A stretch of DNA of 64,000 nucleotides from Chelonoidis abingdonii. Its lineage: Eukaryota; Chordata; Testudines; Testudinidae. The stretch's first letter is position 1, and each line of letters begins with the position of its first letter. A program made the position numbers and the translations under genes. Location: NCBI RefSeq assembly GCF_003597395.2, contig NC_133778.1, positions 28,718,322 to 28,782,321 on the forward strand, written 5' to 3'. Under the pieces are notes generated by a model. The model ran no database searches and was not told where the DNA came from. It saw only the letters and a list, made by a program, of their open reading frames with translations. This document shows positions 11,100 to 23,809 of this stretch, piece by piece.

Positions 11100-11509
11100 A
11101 GTGTCCAGGCTGGGGGGTAGGGCAGAGGGGTTCAGTGTGTGGGAGGGGGCGCTGGGATGGGGCAGGGAGTTGGGGTGCAGGAGGTAGTGAGGGCTCCATC
11201 TGGGGGTGCAGGGTCTGGGGTGGGGCTGGGATGAGGTGGTCTGGGGTTGGAGTGCGGGTTTACCTCTGTTGGTGGGGTACGGAGCCAGTGCTCGGGGCGG
11301 CGGCAGTGCGCAAAGCCCTGTGGTCCCCCTGCCTAGGAGCCAGACCTGCTGGCCACTTCCGGGGCACACCATGGAGCCAGGACATGTAGGCACTAACCTG
11401 CCATAGACCTGAAGCACCTCTGACTGGATTTTAATAGCCCAGTCAGCGTTGCTGACTGAAACCACCACGGTCCCTTTTCAACCGGACACCTGGTCACCCT
11501 AGGATTCAC
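11100..11509 (+). mobile_element. second, shorter copy of the GC-rich minisatellite transposon
   Basis: It has the same G-rich array (GGGTTCAGTGTGTGGGAGGG, GGGAGTTGGGGTGCAGGAGG) and the same right arm as 1124-2281: CCAGTCAGCGTTGCTGACTG against CTGATCAGCAGTGCTGATTG, then ACACCTGGTCACCCTAGG. The array is far shorter than in the first copy. The left end is not clear; the right end CACCCTAGG is well defined. Confidence 0.55.
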
Positions 11510-12280
11510 ATCGTATCTCCCTACCCCAGAGAGGTACATACACTACCAGCCCACAATAATACATAATCTTTGCATTTAATACAATGGACTCCAAAGCTAC
11601 TTAAACTTTATTCAATAAGGTTTTTCAAGGATACCACAGAAAATTGCCATATGTCAGAATAGGCTTTACACACATGAATCATGCATGGGAATTCTACTGT
11701 CAGGTCACTCTTATTTTTCATGCATCCTTCGCAGAATCCGGGAGTAATGTGTGTCTCCTAGTGAATATAGCAGCTAATACTAATGCATTGTTTTTTATCT
11801 GTGACGCTTTATTATACTGTGATTCCAAAACCAACCCAATTAACTATTGTGGGGAATTACAAAATTAAGTTGTATTTCAGAGTGATATTTATATACATAT
11901 TTTTACCCCTTTATACTCTGCAGCCCTGAATTAGTCATTATTATTTCTGGCTGATGAGCACTAGACAGAGCTTCCTTTGGAGCTATTAAGCACTGTTGAG
12001 CAGTTTAAGGCACTCCCTTTCCCTCAAGACCTAGTATGCTGTTTTTGCAGTACTTCCAGCCACTTCTAAATGAAAGAGCAACTGGCATCAGAAACTGAAT
12101 TTCAGCCTTCTGTCTGGCTCTTCAGAGAACTACTGTCAAGCTACTTGGCTGGTACTGAAGATACCATGTAAAATTATTTACTGTTTGCTGGTAAGATGAT
12201 GATGTCTAAAGAAAGAGTATTTTTTAAATGAGCTACAAAGATTGGCTAGAGGAGCAGGGTCACAGGAGAGCCAATAGTTT
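11510..12280. other. unique DNA, nothing seen
   Basis: Low-complexity-free AT-rich sequence with no repeat ends, RNA genes or believable exons. A short ORF at 11644-11868 has no features. Confidence 0.4.
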
Positions 12281-12285
12281 TTAAT

Positions 12286-12345
12286 TTCAGAGTGGTAGCC
12301 GTGTTAGTCTGTATCAGGAAAAAGAACGAGGAGTACTTGTGGTAC
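12286..12345 (-). mobile_element. PLE 3' tail fragment, minus strand
   Basis: TTCAGAGTGGTAGCCGTGTT followed by AGTCTGTATCAGG and GAGTACTTGTGG is the reverse complement of the tail seen in the PLE copies at 24119 and 37044. Only the last 60 bp are present, a severely 5'-truncated insertion. Confidence 0.65.
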
Positions 12346-12625
12346 TCTTTGTTTTTTTTTAATTTTTAATTGTAATTTTTCTCCTGAAGGTACCTAGCTT
12401 TTGAAATACAAAAATAATGTAGGTTGTTAAAAACAAAAAACTCCCACAAAAAGCAGGTACTAGAGATGCTGATTTCATTCCCACCTCTCCTTTTACTGAG
12501 ACATAATGCCTTTGGGCAACCACCCTGTGATGGGGTGGGCATACTGCACAGGATTGGAACGGACTAAGATGGGCAGGCTGGCCAATTAATTCCCCAGGCT
12601 GGAAGAGGAGCACAGAACTAACTGA

Positions 12626-14755
12626 GGGTATGTCTACACTATCGGATTATTCCAATTTTACATAAACCGGTTTTGTAAAACAGATTGTATAAAGTCTAGT
12701 GCACGCGGCCACACAAAGCACAATAATTCGGTGGTGTGCGTTAAATATGCATGAATGATGGTTATCAAGGGTCTTCTGTACGTCTGCTGCTTCATGGTGC
12801 CCGTGTGCAGCGTCACCGGGGCGCAAAGACAAGAAATGGAATGACTCCCGAATGTTCATTCCCCTTTTGTATCTAAAAATAAGTCACTCTTGCCTGACAT
12901 TGGTCACGTTACGCAGAGAACCATGTGTACCAGGAACCAGAGAGCCAGCCGCTCCTGTCAATCCCGCAGAATATGAGCTACATGCCATTCATAGGGGGCC
13001 CTGCAACACCCCACCCGTTGCTCCTCCTCCCCCAACCCCCTGGCTACATCAGTGTCCCCCATTCTTGTATGAAGTAATATAAGAATCAGAATAAGAAACC
13101 ACTGACTTGTTAGTGAGATAAAATGTGGGAGCAGCTCCGGCTGTTATATATCCAGGCAGACATTAAATGGTCAGGGAGGAGGAGCCAGCATCCCTGCTAT
13201 GATATTCCAGGCAGTACGAATTTTTCTTACACATGAAGGGAGGGCTATGGAGCTCAGCCCCACTTGCTATGATGAAGACGGTACCAGCCGTCTTACCATA
13301 TTGAATGACAGGATGTCATTCCTATTTTTACCTGCCCCGGCAACCTCACCTGGCATCATGAGCACTTAGCTGAATATAACAACAAGCATCATATTGTACC
13401 GCCTGCCACCGGGAGGGAGGGAAGATGGCTGCTCACTCTGCAGTCATCGCGTCTACCAGCAGCATGCAGTACATAGTTGACTTGTAAAAAAGATCAAGAA
13501 ACGATTTGTTCCCCTTTTCTTTACGGGGAGGGGGAAACTGGCGAATATGCCTGAACACCCCGGACAATGTTACCTTACAGACTTGGGAGGCTCACCAGAA
13601 TGCAAACCTACTTTCCGGAGATGCGGGACTTAGGATAGCTGGATCTCTCCCCTCCTCCCGCCATAAGCATTCCATTTGTTCTTGCGCTTTCCTTTATGCT
13701 TGCACACAGCAATGTTGGACTCTGATCCATACCTGGAGCGATTTTTTCAAATAAGACTTTTCATTTTATCTTCTGTAATGGAGTCTGTAGAACAGATTTG
13801 TATCCCCTACATGGTCAATCAGTGTCTNNNNNNNNNNNNNNNNNNNNNNNNNNNNNNNNNNNNNNNNNNNNNNNNNNNNNNNNNNNNNNNNNNNNNNNNN
13901 NNNNNNNNNNNNNNNNNNNNNNNNNNNNNNNNNNNNNNNNNNNNNNNNNNNNNNNNNNNNNNNNNNNNNNNNNNNNNNNNNNNNNNNNNNNNNNNNNNNN
14001 NNNNNNNNNNNNNNNNNNNNNNNNNNNNNNNNNNNNNNNNNNNNNNNNNNNNNNNNNNNNNNNNNNNNNNNNNNNNNNNNNNNNNNNNNNNNNNNNNNNN
14101 NNNNNNNNNNNNNNNNNNNNNNNNNNNNNNNNNNNNNNNNNNNNNNNNNNNNNNNNNNNNNNNNNNNNNNNNNNNNNNNNNNNNNNNNNNNNNNNNNNNN
14201 NNNNNNNNNNNNNNNNNNNNNNNNNNNNNNNNNNNNNNNNNNNNNNNNNNNNNNNNNNNNNNNNNNNNNNNNNNNNNNNNNNNNNNNNNNNNNNNNNNNN
14301 NNNNNNNNNNNNNNNNNNNNNNNNNNNNNNNNNNNNNNNNNNNNNNNNNNNNNNNNNNNNNTGCTGGAGCTCTTTTTGGATTTGGGACTGCATCGCCGCC
14401 CGTGCTGATCAGAGCTCCACGCTGGGCAAACAGGAAATGAAATTCAAAAGTTCGCGGGGCTTTTCCTGTCTACCTGGCCAGTGCATCCGAGTTCAGATTG
14501 CTGTCCAGAGTGGTCACAATGGTGCACTATGGGATACTTCCCGGAGGCCAATACCGTCGATTTGCGGCCACACTAACCCTAATCCGATATTGTAATACTG
14601 ATTTCAGCGCTACTCCTGTTGTTGGGGAGGAGTACAGAAATCGGTTTAAAGAGCCCTTAATATTGATATAAGGGGCCTCATTGTGTGGAGGGGTGCAGCA
14701 TTAAATCGGTTTAACGCTGCTAAAATTGGTTTAAACGCGTAGTGTAGACCAGGCC
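12626..14755 (+). mobile_element. non-autonomous PIF/Harbinger element nested in the LTR
   Basis: The left end GGGTATGTCTACACTA and the reverse complement of the right end, GGCCTGGTCTACACTACG, give imperfect TIRs; inner parts (AATTTTACATAAACCGG on the left, AAACCAATTTTAGCAG from the right) extend them. TGA flanks both sides (12623-12625, 14756-14758), a 3-bp duplication as expected for this superfamily. The right third (14415-14600, including TTTTCCTGTCTACCTGGCCA) matches the end region of the autonomous element at 47750-47829 and 50986-51060. No transposase is visible; 534 bases are N. Confidence 0.75.
13828..14361. other. assembly gap, 534 N
   Basis: A run of N inside the Harbinger element. 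Frames spanning it are artefacts. Confidence 0.99.
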
Positions 14756-15264
14756 TGATTGCATGCAGGCTCACCTATGCAGAAACAGGAAAAGCCAGAA
14801 ACCTGGCTGTGGGTGGGGATGGGGGTGGTGAAAGGATTGCAGGGAAGCAGGCTGCAGCCTGCAGCCACTTCCAGTGGAGGGAGTTGGGAGGCCTGATAAG
14901 TAGGAAAAAGACCAGGGAAACAGTAGCAAAGGGTAGAACTGTGCAAAGATCTTGACTGGTTGTTATAGGGTCCTTGGGCTGGAACCCAGTGTAGAGGGTG
15001 GTCCTGGGTTCTCCTACTAGCCACTGGGAAGTGGCAATGGTGTTGGAGAGCCCAGCGAGCCAGCGGGTCTGGAAAGACTTTGAATTCCCTGGAAGGGGAG
15101 GCCTTTGGTGGCTGGGCCAAATCACAAAGAGGACACTACAGTCCCTGGAGTGAGAGGGGCTGCAGGGTGAGATAGCTGGAGGAGGAGTGCAATGCCTGGC
15201 AGAGCTAACTCCCAGGATGGCCGGCAGGAGGTGCAGTTAGTGGTGAGTGAACTCCGTGACACAC

Positions 15265-17825
15265 CCCAAAAAGCTAAAAGCCAGTCCGACTGCTACCAAA
15301 GGCTACCAAACACAATAAAAGCAAAAAGGCTTCAGAATACATTCCAGGAAGCCAGGCTTCAGTCAACCATACCGTAGATGCTGAAACTTGCTGCCTGCCT
15401 GCGTTTTATTTGGCTGCATGTGCCTCAGGCCCACAGAAATATTCAACCATTAACTTTCGGGATTATAATATGACTTTTTGATTGTATATGGATAAAAAAC
15501 AGCAGCTAAAGAGTCATGTTAAATGACTTAACTAGTGAAGTTCATCTGTTTATTTTAGACAGGTATTAGTAATTTGGAAATAAGTAGTAATGACAATGCT
15601 ATTTTAATTTATTTCCCCTTGTGTGAAAGTAAGTTGAGAGTGTAGATTTTTATGGTATGAAGTCTTACTCCATCAGCTTGCCAGAATGAAACTTGGTAAG
15701 AAAATGAGGCAAACTGAATTTGATGGCCGTGCTATTTCCATTGACAATCACAGGAACCCTGAAGTAAGCACACTTACTTACATTTTTTCATGCAATATCC
15801 AAAAGTCTTGCTTGAAAGCAGACGTCAACATGTTAACACTGTCTTCCCCCATACACACTATTGTACAATGGATTGCCAAAATGTTTGACTACATCAAAGA
15901 ATATATTTCAAGATGCATCAAAATCCCCATTAGCTCATATTTAAATTGGATGTTTCTGTTTTCCAATTATGTTAATTATGAAGAGTTTACAGATAAAGGC
16001 AGTATAATAATAATACTGATGTACTGTATATAATCTATCCACCTAGCTTTTCCATACCGCGTGTCCCTCAGTATTTTCCCTGGATCTCCTACCTTCCGTC
16101 TCTGGCTCAGGCCAGCATCTGCTACAGTGCAACCTGGAGTTATTTTATATTGTTTATATACCTTAAACATTATTTGTATACATTTAACTTTTTATATCAT
16201 AGTAAGTCCATGGACTAATCCTCCCCAACAACCCTGTGCTTCCCCCCTCAGATAAAAAATACAAAAAAGTACCTTTCTTCAGCAAGACTGACAAACCAAG
16301 CGAAACATAAAGCTTGGAGGCCAAGCCATTTTGGAGAAAAGCAAAAAACATAAAACCTCAGGGAAATTTTGACGCACTGTTATTCTGAAATTCCCATTTG
16401 AGTTCATCCAAACTTCTCCCAAAACCTTTACCTGGGCATGCAAAGTGGTGGTCAAAATACTAGCAGGGTCAGCTGCTTTACAGGGAAGTTAGGTTCAACC
16501 CCCGCCACCTCCAAATCAGGCTTCTGATGTGCAGCTCACTAACACTCTGTACAGTACATTGCAGGTTGGCTGTGCACCCCTCTGGTAGCCAAAATTAAAT
16601 ATATAAACTTTGCTCACATACTTGGGAGATCATTTCATTGTATCTGTAGGTGCCTTCTAGTGCAGAACCTACTCTGCCGTAAGGAAGCCTAGATGACTAA
16701 AATAGAGGCACCTGCAAATGAAATAAAATAAGCATGGAATAATCTCCCCAGGATTCAAGAAAAGCTTTATTTTTCTCATCAGTGATGTATTCAGTAGTGC
16801 TGGCGTCAGAATCTAAATCTGAAAGAGTACCTCTTAGTAACATCAATCCTTCTTAGCAGTTTCACTCAGACTTGTATCAAAGTTTACCTTGGATGCCTAG
16901 AAGGCATGTTGATTCTGTATTACTGTACACAAGAAAAAAGCTCACATGCTTTGTCTTGCTAAGAAAAAAGCAAACTCTTGTTGTATAAGTTAATTTCCAC
17001 TGAAGCTGCCAATAACAAAAACTTTCATCTTGCTTTTCAGATAATTGTACGAAACCTGGATTTGATGGCAGCCAAAGGACCTACATGGAGGAAATAAAAG
17101 AGGGATCCAGCTGGAGCAGAGAGCTTGTGAAGAGACTTAAATGTTGGCAGCCCTTTCTCTTGGCAATGTGGAGAAGACAATAAGAGGTGAATAGAATTTC
17201 ACAATATGCAGAAGTGAATATGTATTGATGAGCTGACATAGTTCTCTGATGTTTTTTTTTAAAAAAACTTCTCTCAGCAGAAGGCTGTGTTCCATACTGG
17301 CAGACATAGCACACTTTGAAATAAAATGATGAAGCACTTGGAAGAAGATGGGAAGAATTATGTGCAGAGCTGAAATTTTAAATCTGTAACAATAGGCTAA
17401 AAAAAGCCAATAGTTCTGGGACGGTATGGTTAAGGGCACTAGTAATGGGAAACATGTTTTAACCTCTAATCACAGGTTTGTTATGCCTGACAACTGTCGT
17501 CCTTTGTGAAAGGATTTGAGATCATTTCCTGGTGGATAAGATAGCTACAAAAAAACTCAATGTGGTTAGTAGTATTTTGTATAGCTGTCTGCAGTCAGGA
17601 GAAGGACCATACCCTGTAGAAGCATGGAGACTGAATTGCCATTTCATCCCTACCGTTGGTGGCTCCAGGCCAGGGCTGAGGCATGTTTGCAGGACAGTAA
17701 CAGGAGCCTTATGGTGTTACAACTCCCTGTGCTGTTCTTGTTCTGTGGTTAAACAGAAGACTCTAATTTCCACTGCTGCCTGGCACCTTTCACGTGTAAT
17801 AAATTCACTTTATGTAAGGAACTAC
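15265..17825. other. unique DNA, no gene supported
   Basis: Mostly AT-rich, with no element ends. At 17041 a polypyrimidine-AG precedes about 48 open codons ending at TAA near 17182, but no donor, start or homology supports an exon. The ORF at 15686-16033 has no domain content. Confidence 0.4.
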
Positions 17826-17827
17826 AT

Positions 17828-17932
17828 CAGTGGTTTTCAACCTTTTTTCATATGTGAGTCCCTAAAAAATTTCATATGAAGGTGGAGAATTCTTTGGAAA
17901 TCTTAGACAGGCCCCCAGGTTGAAAACCACTA
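17828..17932. mobile_element. 105-bp hAT-type MITE
   Basis: Left end CAGTGGTTTTCAACCTTTTT and reverse complement of the right end TAGTGGTTTTCAACCTGG form 16-18 bp TIRs of the hAT class (CAGTGGTTCTCAACC-like). The flanking 8-mers AACTACAT and AATTCTTT match only partly, so the target-site duplication is decayed. Confidence 0.65.
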
Positions 17933-17934
17933 AA

Positions 17935-18965
17935 TTCTTTAAGCGAATGGAAGTGGCTTTCCTAGCATCTCTCACAGACATCATCATAAAATCCTAAAAA
18001 CATCCCTAACAAAAAGTGTAAACACCTTTTAAGGCAAGTTCTTTATAATATTGCTAACCATGAGCAAAATCTCATCTCACCAGAGAATCCAAAGCCCTAA
18101 AGGTGGTTTGCTACAGAGAATGCCTGATCATATTCTTCCTACTCTTGTCAACTTTGAATCCTTTCAAGGATATTTGCTAGCAGTTTTAGCAGAGCATAAA
18201 CAGTGGACTGTGGCCTAGTTATTTTAGGGAGATTCTGTCCCTCCTTCCCCTCCTTGCTCATACTGAATAACTGTACTCCATGAGTTAGTGCCATGAAAAG
18301 CAGCATGGCTACTTATGGAGCAAGATCCCACTCAGCACAAAGTAAGGAGCAGAATCTGGTCCTTGGAGATGACCTCTTCTTGTGATCTGTAATGCTAGCT
18401 ATGCTGTGCATGTGTGATTGACATGGCCCAAAGTGAAATTGTCTGGGGGTCAGTGATGAAAAGCCTTTACCTGTGGAAGAGTTTGCAATCTCCTTTTAGA
18501 CATGGAACAATGTGTATGTATAACAATCAATTAATAGTCACAGTGTGGCAAGGAAGGATGTAGCTTACTGGAATATGCGGCTTGCTAGTTTTTGTTCTAT
18601 TGAATGCATATTGTTGACAATAGGGACAATAATGGCAGCATCTGAAAGTTGTTTCATTTTTGAGCTCCTACATTTAAGTATGAAAGCTGTCTGAAAACTC
18701 TGACTACTCTGAAGCATAAATGAAAGGTGTCTTCAATGCAATTGTTGTATTGTCGAGATTTTCTCTTTTCAGTGGTTTTAGACTTCAGACGAGGAAGCTT
18801 ATTTTATATAAGATTGTTAAATATGGGCTAATAAAGTTATGGAACACGTTTCCATAGCGTGAAGGGCAAACTATAACTTCAACAATTACATCTTCCTTAC
18901 AGACATCAAATGGTGCCAAGACATGATCATTTTTGATCATCATGTCTTAGTTAGCTTACATGACT
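17935..18965. other. unique DNA, nothing seen
   Basis: No coding frame, RNA gene or delimitable repeat is visible. Confidence 0.4.
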
Positions 18966-18968
18966 TTA

Positions 18969-19036
18969 GGTGAAATTTATCCCTGGTGTAACTCCACTGA
19001 AGTCAGCCCTGTTTCACTGGGAATAATTTTGCCCAC
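18969..19036. repeat. 68-bp palindromic MITE
   Basis: GGTGAAATTTATCCCTGG on the left pairs with the reverse complement of the right end, GTGGGCAAAATTATTCCC. The centre contains CACTGAAGTCAGCCCTG, a phrase common to this foldback class. Confidence 0.5.
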
Positions 19037-19039
19037 TCT

Positions 19040-20090
19040 TGCTAAAGACTTATCTGGAAATAATTTTACTGTTGTATAGTATAGTTTCTTTGTCCTATAC
19101 AAAACACAGTTCTGTGATGTTTTGTTAATTTGCTTTCTCTGCTGTGAAAACTTCAGGACAATGATAGTTCTAACAACCATCAGGACACACACACATGAGC
19201 TACAGACTTGCTGACACTACTGTAAAATAGGCACTCAAAATTTATTTTTACAATAAATTGAACTTGCGAACATTATGCAAACCCAGTATCAGCCTCCTGG
19301 TTTGAAGAGATTTACATTCATTTTCAGTGGTACATTGGCCCAAATTTCCATCTGATGTCTACCCACATGGATATATAATATGAGAAACTAATTACTCCAG
19401 AAAGCTGCACAGCTCCACAAGAGTGGGCAGTTGGAGATGTACTCCATTTCACACTGGTGACTACAACAGATGGCCACATCTGTCTGTCTGAGAAGCTGAG
19501 GGAAGAGGGGACGTGGCTTTGGGAAAATGGACACTTTATGCACACTGACTTATTTTCAGTTGCTGACTCTGGACTCTGGCAGAACTCCTATGTACTTACT
19601 GCAAGTTTTCCAGATACACAACAGAATAAATCATTACAGAGAGACAGGGCACTGATGTCACAGTAGTGGACACAGTATAAGAATCTAGACTGATGAAACT
19701 GCCTGTGTCTCCTTCTACTGCTAGTCTGCCGACAAAGGGCCTGATCCACTGCCTATTAAGACAATGGGAGTCTTTCCATTGATTTCATTCTGTGCTGGAT
19801 TGGGGGGTGCGGAAAGAGGAAGTGGTTAAGAGCTCTGCTGCTGGTCTCACTTGTGGATTACAAAGACCAGAGAGGGAAGCCCATGGCAAATGGTAGGTCC
19901 TTTCTCCCTGTGGCAGCAGTTGTCATACCCATTGTAACATATTTGTTGGCCATTCAAGCAGGCTACAGGAAAAACATGGCTGTATTCCTCGTTCAGCCCA
20001 GAACAGGGAAATTCTTGTAGTTCCCAGAGTGAATGAGAACTAAAGGAATGCTGGGAAGGACTAGCAGATGAACATCTAACGACAATGTGT
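19040..20090. other. unique DNA with one decayed palindrome
   Basis: Around 19737-19803 (GGGCCTGATCCACTGCC to GTGCTGGATTGG) there is a decayed member of the small palindrome class. Otherwise nothing is recognised. Confidence 0.35.
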
Positions 20091-20094
20091 TACT

Positions 20095-20405
20095 GCATGT
20101 ACTTCTAAAATTTGCAGATGGCACAAAGATTAGGAGAGTGGTAATAGCAAAGAGGACAGATCACACATATAGAGTGATCTAGATCATTTGGTAAGCTAGG
20201 CACAATCAAACAATATGTGTTTCAGTATAGCCATATGTAAGGTAATACATTTGGAAACAAAGAATGTAGGCCGTACTTACAGGATGGGGAACTTTATCCT
20301 GGGAAGCAGTGGCTCTGAAAAAGACTTGAGGGTCATGGTGGATAATCAGCTGAACATGAGCTCCCAATGCGATGCTGTGGCTAAAAGGACTAATGTGATC
20401 CTTAG
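20095..20405 (+). pseudogene. CR1 LINE fragment, C-terminal part of reverse transcriptase
   Basis: TTTGCAGATGGCACAAAGAT encodes FADGTK, the CR1 form of the FADDTK catalytic box with the second Asp replaced by Gly. Downstream, GGTAATACATTTGGAAACAA (the KVMHLG-like block) and GACTTGAGGGTCATGGTGGA (the DLGVxVD block) follow in the expected order to about 20405. Frames are broken. It is a fossil fragment without the 3' end. Confidence 0.75.
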
Positions 20406-20419
20406 CATAACTATATAGA

Positions 20420-20980
20420 CAAGTCCTCCTACCTGAAAGTATAATATACCAGGATATACTCAAAGACTTTCACTGTGCTGTAGCAGTGTCCACACAGGGC
20501 ATTACTGCATGGCAAGCTGGTGTGTTGTAGACTGACAGCCTGGCTTGCTGTGTAGACAAGTCATTAGATGTATAAACAGAGGCATATTGATTAGGAAGAT
20601 TACATTACCTGTGTATCTGGGACTGGTGTGACTGCTGCAGAATTACTATGACCAGCAGGTGTATGGCCCTAGACGTTTTGCTGAGGAAGGCTTTTGAAGA
20701 AGCTGGTGAACTGGCTTGCAATGAGGCCTAGGAAAACAGTGAGAGGTTTGAGTGAGAGACACACACATGCTCTTCAGGATTCTTTTGGCTGAGAGACAGA
20801 CACAAGTACCTAAAGGAGAATGAAGAGACTGAAGTACTTAAATTCTGTGCAATGTATCTGTATAAATCTGTTTGGGCTTGCCAAATGATGAGGTCAGTTT
20901 AGAGAAATGTAATCCTGCATTGATAAGAGCAGTGCTGTGTGATTATCCAGTAACTCCTATGTACTAGAAGGTGCACGGTT
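20420..20980. other. unique DNA, possible small MITE remnant
   Basis: Between about 20485 and 20565, TGTCCACACAGGGC and TGTGTAGACAAGTCATTA look like the two ends of a decayed Harbinger-type MITE. The remainder shows nothing. Confidence 0.3.
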
Positions 20981-20983
20981 TGA

Positions 20984-21055
20984 GGGCCTGATCCAAAGCT
21001 CTTTGAAGTCAACAAGAGACTTTTTATTGACATCTGTGGACTTTGGATCAGCCCC
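20984..21055. repeat. 72-bp palindromic MITE
   Basis: GGGCCTGATCCAAAGCTC and the reverse complement of the right end, GGGGCTGATCCAAAGTCC, are a nearly perfect 18-bp inverted repeat. The inner bases TTTGAAGTCAA and TTGACATC continue the fold. Confidence 0.7.
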
Positions 21056-21059
21056 AAAA

Positions 21060-23005
21060 GGCAAGACTGTAGGTTAAACACATAATTTGCATACTGACGA
21101 TTGTGGTAATTGGTGGCAATATTATTTGACTTGCTGCTGCACCAACTAACTGTTCCCCAGTTGAAGAATTGATATCTCTACTCACTTGATAGCTTTGAGC
21201 TACAGAATATAATAAACATGACGTTGTACACTGAGCTTCTACAAGAATGGGCACTGCTCAGTGAATCTAAAGATGTAAACGTTCTACAAATTAATAGTTT
21301 TCAAATGCATTAACCTGACATTCTGAGATGCTCCACAGTTTCCCAGTTTTAGTCGTTCATTTCTTAGACTATGACTACTACTGTAATCAGTATTTTAAAG
21401 AGGCAGATCTTTCAAGTTACTCCCACTTGTGGTGATAGATTTTATTTTTTTTAGTTTGTTCCGTTCTGATTTTCAACTTTACATTGCTAATATTTGGAGA
21501 TTCCTCTTATCAGCTTGAAACCCACATCTGTGAGTCTCTGCCTGTGAAATCCTAGTGCAGTGATGTCAGAAGAGAAACATATGCAGTTCTTAATCCCATT
21601 GGAATTAAATCACTAGCTGTGCTTGGAGTATCTTCCCCAACCATTTTGATTAAGTAGTAGATTGTACATAGTGCAATCAAACTCAGTGTCTGTTGCTTGC
21701 TCCTGCTGGGCAGCTGCCATTGTACTAGCAGTGGGATGATGGGGAAGTAGACAGAGGTGCAACTTGTGCAAATATTTCCACTGAGCACCATGTATTGCAT
21801 ACACATTGGTATTTCAGACCACTAATTCATTAAAGTTCGGATGTGAGGAAGCTCTGGTGTACAGATATAGAGTATACATGACAATATACACTGTGGGGAT
21901 GTTTGTATTTAAACACTGAATAGCTATAATAGCAGCTACCATGGTGCATATACCCTGTGTTCCTGCTCCATTAAACGTGCACTTGTTCTGCCATAGGGTA
22001 TGCATATTAGATTTCACTGTGCCCGTCTATTTACTGGTTTATTTCCTCTCCTGCTTCCATGGTCTCAAAATCCATAGCACTGCCTTCCTCATGCCTGCTC
22101 TCATCTGTGCGATCAGGACACTCAATTTCCTAGCTATTTCTTGCTACTGACTTCTGGCCCATATGCCCCTTCTGATTTCACATAGTGGCTAGTTCATCTC
22201 ACCATGAATCCTAAATAACAGGTGTTTTCTCCTTCTTTCTCTCATTGGCTGGTTACATCTTGCCACTAAGTTCTGGGATCCACACCCTACTCTCTCATAC
22301 TGACCAATTAATTCTTCTGTGGTTCCAATACCTCCCATCTATTGTCCAGCTCCCTCATTCCCCCAACTCTCCATACCCACCGCTGGCTATTTTTAACTGT
22401 TTTCAGTGTTTGCTGAATACCAAAGTATATAGCTTGTGAATAACTAACATGGATTTTCCACATGACCATTTAAAAGTGGTAAAATGTCAACAATTAAGGG
22501 CTGTCAGGATGGTTCTTTGTTACACTTTTCGTAGATGAAATTATAGATATTTAATGATGCATCATGCTCAGAGTTCCCTAGGCTAACACTACTTAAGCCC
22601 TTGTGTTGTTCCACTATCTTAGTACTATGAAAGTAACACTGAGCAGAATAATTTCATAACTCACACTTCTGGACTCCTGAAGTTCTTAATTTTCCAAATG
22701 GGGTACTGGAGCTGGATACACTTCAGTTTTTGGCCATCATCCTGGTATTGCCCTCTGTAGAACACCTTCTGTATGAGCAAGGGTAAAAGTCCTTTTGTTA
22801 GGAATAATTTGTTCTTTGGGTCATTGTCTGGAGAATTGTTTCCCTATTAGTCTACATCCTGATAATCCCAGGATCATCTTGCTAGAAATGTTTTAAATAT
22901 TTTTAAAATGACATGGTCAGGTCAAAGTTAAAGCAAAAAAATACAGGCACTGCAAAAAACCAAACCCACTGGAAAATGACTATAAGCAGAAGTGAAACTT
23001 GATTA
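21060..23005. other. unique DNA, no gene supported
   Basis: Short ORFs on both strands only, with no domains. No repeat with clear ends. Confidence 0.4.
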
Positions 23006-23009
23006 TTCC

Positions 23010-23130
23010 AGCTCTTTCTCTGGGTCTCAGTTTCCTCATCTGTAAAACGGGGACATTAATACTTATCTTCCTTTATATAGCACTTTGAAATCTGTGCGAG
23101 AAAGGTGCTATAAGAGCTAAGTATTATATT
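23010..23130 (+). repeat. MIR-like SINE, 3' two-thirds
   Basis: TGGGTCTCAGTTTCCTCATC, then TGTAAAACGGGGACATTAAT, then TATAGCACTTTGAAATCTGT and GTGCTATAAGAGCTAAGTAT are the core and tail of the same SINE type as 10551-10773. The tRNA head is missing. Confidence 0.7.
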
Positions 23131-23139
23131 ACCATTATT

Positions 23140-23805
23140 TCTGTGGGGTTTTTTTTAGCTACAGTAAATGTAAGAAATAGGGAAAATTGAAATAAAAGTG
23201 ATGAATAATAATATCATTTATTTGTAAGGTTATGTAGGTGGGGAAATTGCTTTATAAAAACCTGTTTAACACTGTGTTCTTTTAATTCAGAAATACTTCC
23301 TTTCATTGTAGAGATGGTTTTCCTACTAATTCTTGCTGCACCTACAGCACACCATTTTAACTTTGTTTCTGATCATTATTCTTTTGCATAGTTGGCTTAA
23401 CTAGTGAAGATATGTTATTTGATTAGGCCCTTTATTCATGTAAGTATTATGCTAATTGGAGCTGGGTTGGTACCTTAAAAATGCATGAACTTTGAAACTT
23501 TAGCCTATAAGTCAAATTTAGGGCTCAACTACTGTCAATCAGGCAAAGTTAGTCCATATCCAGCTCTGGCTGTAAAAACAGCAGCTTGAAAGAAAAGGGG
23601 GAGGAGGAGAGGGAGAGGGAGAGGAGTGTGTAATGAAAATGCTGTGAAATCCTTGGCTAGAAGACTATAGCAAAAAAAACCAAATTGGATGTGTATTGGA
23701 AGCTACTTCAGGCACCAATACTGGCCCAAATGGGAGCGTTGCCTGAATAAGGAATTAATAAAGACTATGGAATTTGGCCAATAGTTTGTAAAGTGATTTT
23801 ATTCA
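23140..23805. other. unique DNA with a GA-rich tract
   Basis: A purine-rich simple tract (GGGGGAGGAGGAGAGGGAGA) lies at about 23597-23627. Nothing else is recognised. Confidence 0.4.
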
Positions 23806-23809
23806 TTTA

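Larger units (their letters stand above)
12526..15261 (+). mobile_element. solo LTR split by a Harbinger transposon
   Basis: The LTR begins TGTGATGGGG (12526) and ends CCGTGACA (15261), the canonical TG...CA form, and is flanked by the perfect 5-bp duplication CACCC (12521-12525 and 15262-15266). Removing the nested Harbinger and one copy of its TGA duplication leaves about 600 bp of LTR: 12526-12625 plus 14759-15261. No internal retroviral or gypsy sequence is present, so this is a solo LTR left by LTR-LTR recombination. Family (ERV or gypsy) and transcriptional strand are uncertain because no TATA box or AATAAA is clear. Confidence 0.75.

Noticed and set aside
13676..14595. ORFs of 192-265 codons spanning an N gap
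   Set aside because: Artefacts of the N run inside the Harbinger element.
12526..15261. Full-length LTR retrotransposon with internal genes
   Set aside because: The internal sequence is the nested Harbinger element; no gag, pol or second LTR is present, and the CACCC duplication flanks a single LTR.
17041..17182. Possible exon after TTGCTTTTCAG with about 48 open codons
   Set aside because: No recognisable protein, no donor site in frame and no neighbouring exons. Chance acceptor-like sequence is common in AT-rich DNA.
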